Positions 62,544 through 64,000 of a stretch of 64,000 bases of DNA are shown in pieces. How positions within the stretch are numbered: position 1 is the stretch's first letter; each line of letters begins with the position of its first letter. The notes beneath the pieces were generated by a model, which had not been told where the DNA came from, did not search any database, and saw only the letters and a program-made list of their open reading frames with translations. Made by a program: the position numbers and the translations under genes. The stretch covers positions 62,001-126,000 of the forward strand of contig NZ_JATAAF010000001.1 in NCBI RefSeq assembly GCF_030341905.1, in the 5' to 3' direction. This DNA is from Porticoccus sp. W117 (GTDB taxonomy: Bacteria > Pseudomonadota > Gammaproteobacteria > Pseudomonadales > Porticoccaceae).

Positions 62544-64000
62544 ACTTCAGCCTCCCCTGGCTGTGCACACCATTGTCGGATTGCAGGCAAAAAGTGATCG
62601 TCTTTTTGGTTTCGTCGAAGGTCAATGTCAGTTGAAAATCGGTTTCCGGGCGCAGTACTTTCTGAAATTTGATCGCTTCCATAGACGCAAAAACGCCCAG
62701 CGGAAATTGCTGTCGGCTGAAGTGATCCGCCCAGCGAATTTGCACCACACCGGGCACAATGGGCGTCGAAGGGAAATGACCTGGCAGGTACGCCAGATCC
62801 GACTCAACACGCAGATTGAGTGTCACACTGTTATCCAGGCGCTGCTCCGACAAAATAAGAGGCAGGGTTTTTAATTTCTGTTTTGAATGCACGGTTTTAT
62901 GTTCCATAGAGGGCTCAACAAACAACGCTTGCAACTTATTTTGCAGCAGTTTGCCTTGTGAATTCATGGGCATTTGCTCGACAAATCGCCATTTTCTCGG
63001 CAGCAAAACCGCTTCGTAGTAAAAACCCAGTTGCGATTTTAACTGACGTACCAGCGCCGCCTTTCCCTGCTTTTTGTAGTCAACCTGACCTTTATCGCTC
63101 AACACAACCACAGCACCAACCTGTTGGCGCCCGCCTTGCTCAAGTAACAGCATGCGCGCTTCCTGCACACTGGAATCTTGTTGCAAACGGTTTTCCAGCT
63201 CTGGCAACGACAATCGCTTGCCTTCGATTTTCACAATGCGATCCAGGCGGCCGAGCAATTGGAATTTGTTTTCGCCGGTTATCTTCACGGCGTCTGCCAT
63301 GACGAGTGTGACATTTTCAGGCAGATGCGGTGAACGCAGCTGCAATTCCCCTCGCTCGCCCTGGGACAACTCGACGCCCGGAAAAGCCTGCCAATCATCA
63401 GAACAACTCCGGTCGCACCACTGCTGGCGCCAAGCAATGCCGCCACTCTCGGTGCTGCCATACACTTCTATCGGGGGCTCACCTAACCATTGTTGCAACT
63501 GCCCAGCACTGTCAGCTGGCAACAGTCCACCGGAAGAAAACAAGGCCGTTAAATGGTATTTTGCTGTATTCCAGGGAAGCGCCTCGTGCAATCGCTTGAG
63601 GTGAGCCGGGCTCGCCACCCAATTTATAGAGGGGTAGTTACTGGCATCTTCGAGAAGCGTTTGAGGGTCCTGATAACTGTTGCTGACAAAGGCTCTGCCC
63701 GCTGCAAGCGGCCAAAGCACTTTGAACAACAGTCCGTATATATGCTGGTGGCTGACAGTGGCGACGGTAACCGCATTACCCAGACGATTGCCCCAGCTGT
63801 TTTGCAGCGTTTCCAGCTCCGCAAAAATTTGCTTGAGTTGCTTTACTTCGCACTTGGGTTCTCCGGTGGAACCGGAAGTAAACAGTTCCAGAGTTTGCGT
63901 GGCATTCAGCTCTGCAAATAGAAATTCTGAGTGATTATTAGAGGAGTCAATCAGCTGCTTGATGTTGTTTACCGTGACACCATCAGCGGCTTCAAAATCC
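62536..64000 (-). CDS. Acyl-CoA/ACP ligase fused to a hotdog dehydratase (5' end outside window)
   Basis: The frame is open to the right edge, and the adenylation P-loop ELFTSGSTGEPK is encoded near 63860-63900, so the true start lies outside the window. Adenylate-forming features continue: IEVYGSTESGG, QLLGRLDRIVKIEGKRLSLPELE and MPMNSQGKLLQNKL. The last 110 residues form a FabA/FabZ-like hotdog domain with LPGHFPSTPIVPGVVQIRWADHF, the catalytic histidine site. The ligase (ApeH-like) would activate the aryl starter and the dehydratase (ApeI-like) would act in chain extension; here both are in one chain. Confidence 0.88.
   Translation of the reverse strand, partial: DFEAADGVTVNNIKQLIDSSNNHSEFLFAELNATQTLELFTSGSTGEPKCEVKQLKQIFAELETLQNSWGNRLGNAVTVATVSHQHIYGLLFKVLWPLAAGRAFVSNSYQDPQTLLEDASNYPSINWVASPAHLKRLHEALPWNTAKYHLTALFSSGGLLPADSAGQLQQWLGEPPIEVYGSTESGGIAWRQQWCDRSCSDDWQAFPGVELSQGERGELQLRSPHLPENVTLVMADAVKITGENKFQLLGRLDRIVKIEGKRLSLPELENRLQQDSSVQEARMLLLEQGGRQQVGAVVVLSDKGQVDYKKQGKAALVRQLKSQLGFYYEAVLLPRKWRFVEQMPMNSQGKLLQNKLQALFVEPSMEHKTVHSKQKLKTLPLILSEQRLDNSVTLNLRVESDLAYLPGHFPSTPIVPGVVQIRWADHFSRQQFPLGVFASMEAIKFQKVLRPETDFQLTLTFDETKKTITFCLQSDNGVHSQGRLKFV

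Overview
The window reads as chromosome of a Gram-negative, probably marine gammaproteobacterium of the Cellvibrionales/Pseudomonadales type. This is inferred from gene content and order (rpoE-mucA-mucB-rseC-mucD-lepA-lepB-rnc-era-recO, nadB and ygfZ/sdhE/ygfX beside it), an AlgP-like histone tail protein, a sodium-pumping oxaloacetate decarboxylase, the AruH/AruI arginine transaminase pathway and many REP-like palindromes. Coding density is high and most genes lie on the minus strand. No rRNA, tRNA, CRISPR array, prophage or intact insertion sequence was seen.

Region by region: 1-3.5 kb holds the end of a class II glutamine amidotransferase, a DEAD-box helicase coupled to bolA, and a LysR regulator. 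At 3.6-6.4 kb the divergent aruI-aruH pair encodes decarboxylation of 2-ketoarginine and arginine:pyruvate transamination. A well-formed T-N11-A dyad between regulator and operon is a candidate LysR operator. At 6.4-7.45 kb there is an AT-rich islet with two overlapping orphan reading frames, perhaps a toxin tip and its partner. At 7.4-11.3 kb come a VOC protein and oadG-oadA-oadB. At 11.6-13.8 kb an M64-type lipoprotein peptidase is followed by a small exported protein. At 14-32.3 kb lie mostly housekeeping genes (argS, macrodomain protein, ABC-F ATPase, ttcA, DUF547, bioA, EamA exporter, trpS, a beta-hydroxyacid dehydrogenase, uppP, tsaB, algP, adk, mazG, relA, recO).

At 32.5-47.2 kb is the conserved envelope-stress and translation block: era, rnc, DUF4845, lepB, lepA, mucD, rseC, mucB, mucA, rpoE, then nadB, ygfX-sdhE, ygfZ, a membrane protein, ung and a small cytochrome c with an Anr/Fnr-like site upstream. 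The rpoE-nadB intergenic region carries two long hairpin elements in opposite orientation. They share a core but have unrelated, self-complementary arms. This is the most unusual non-coding structure in the window.

At 47.2-64 kb is an envelope region: MipA/OmpV, a DUF3313 lipoprotein, a methyltransferase and a HEAT-repeat lipoprotein, then a tightly coupled aryl-polyene type biosynthetic operon (50.4 kb to beyond the right edge). Read 5' to 3' on the minus strand it encodes an acyl-CoA ligase fused to a hotdog dehydratase, a glycosyltransferase, an LpxL-like acyltransferase, an aromatic amino acid ammonia-lyase, a thioesterase, a LolA-like carrier, an MMPL exporter, an FAD oxidoreductase, a DUF3261 lipoprotein, ketosynthase, dehydratase, ketoreductase and a second ketosynthase, ending at an intrinsic terminator. 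The expected logic is deamination of an aromatic amino acid to an arylacrylic starter, activation, iterative extension to an aryl polyene, acyl/glycosyl attachment and export to the outer membrane. Carrier proteins are not in view and should lie past the right edge.
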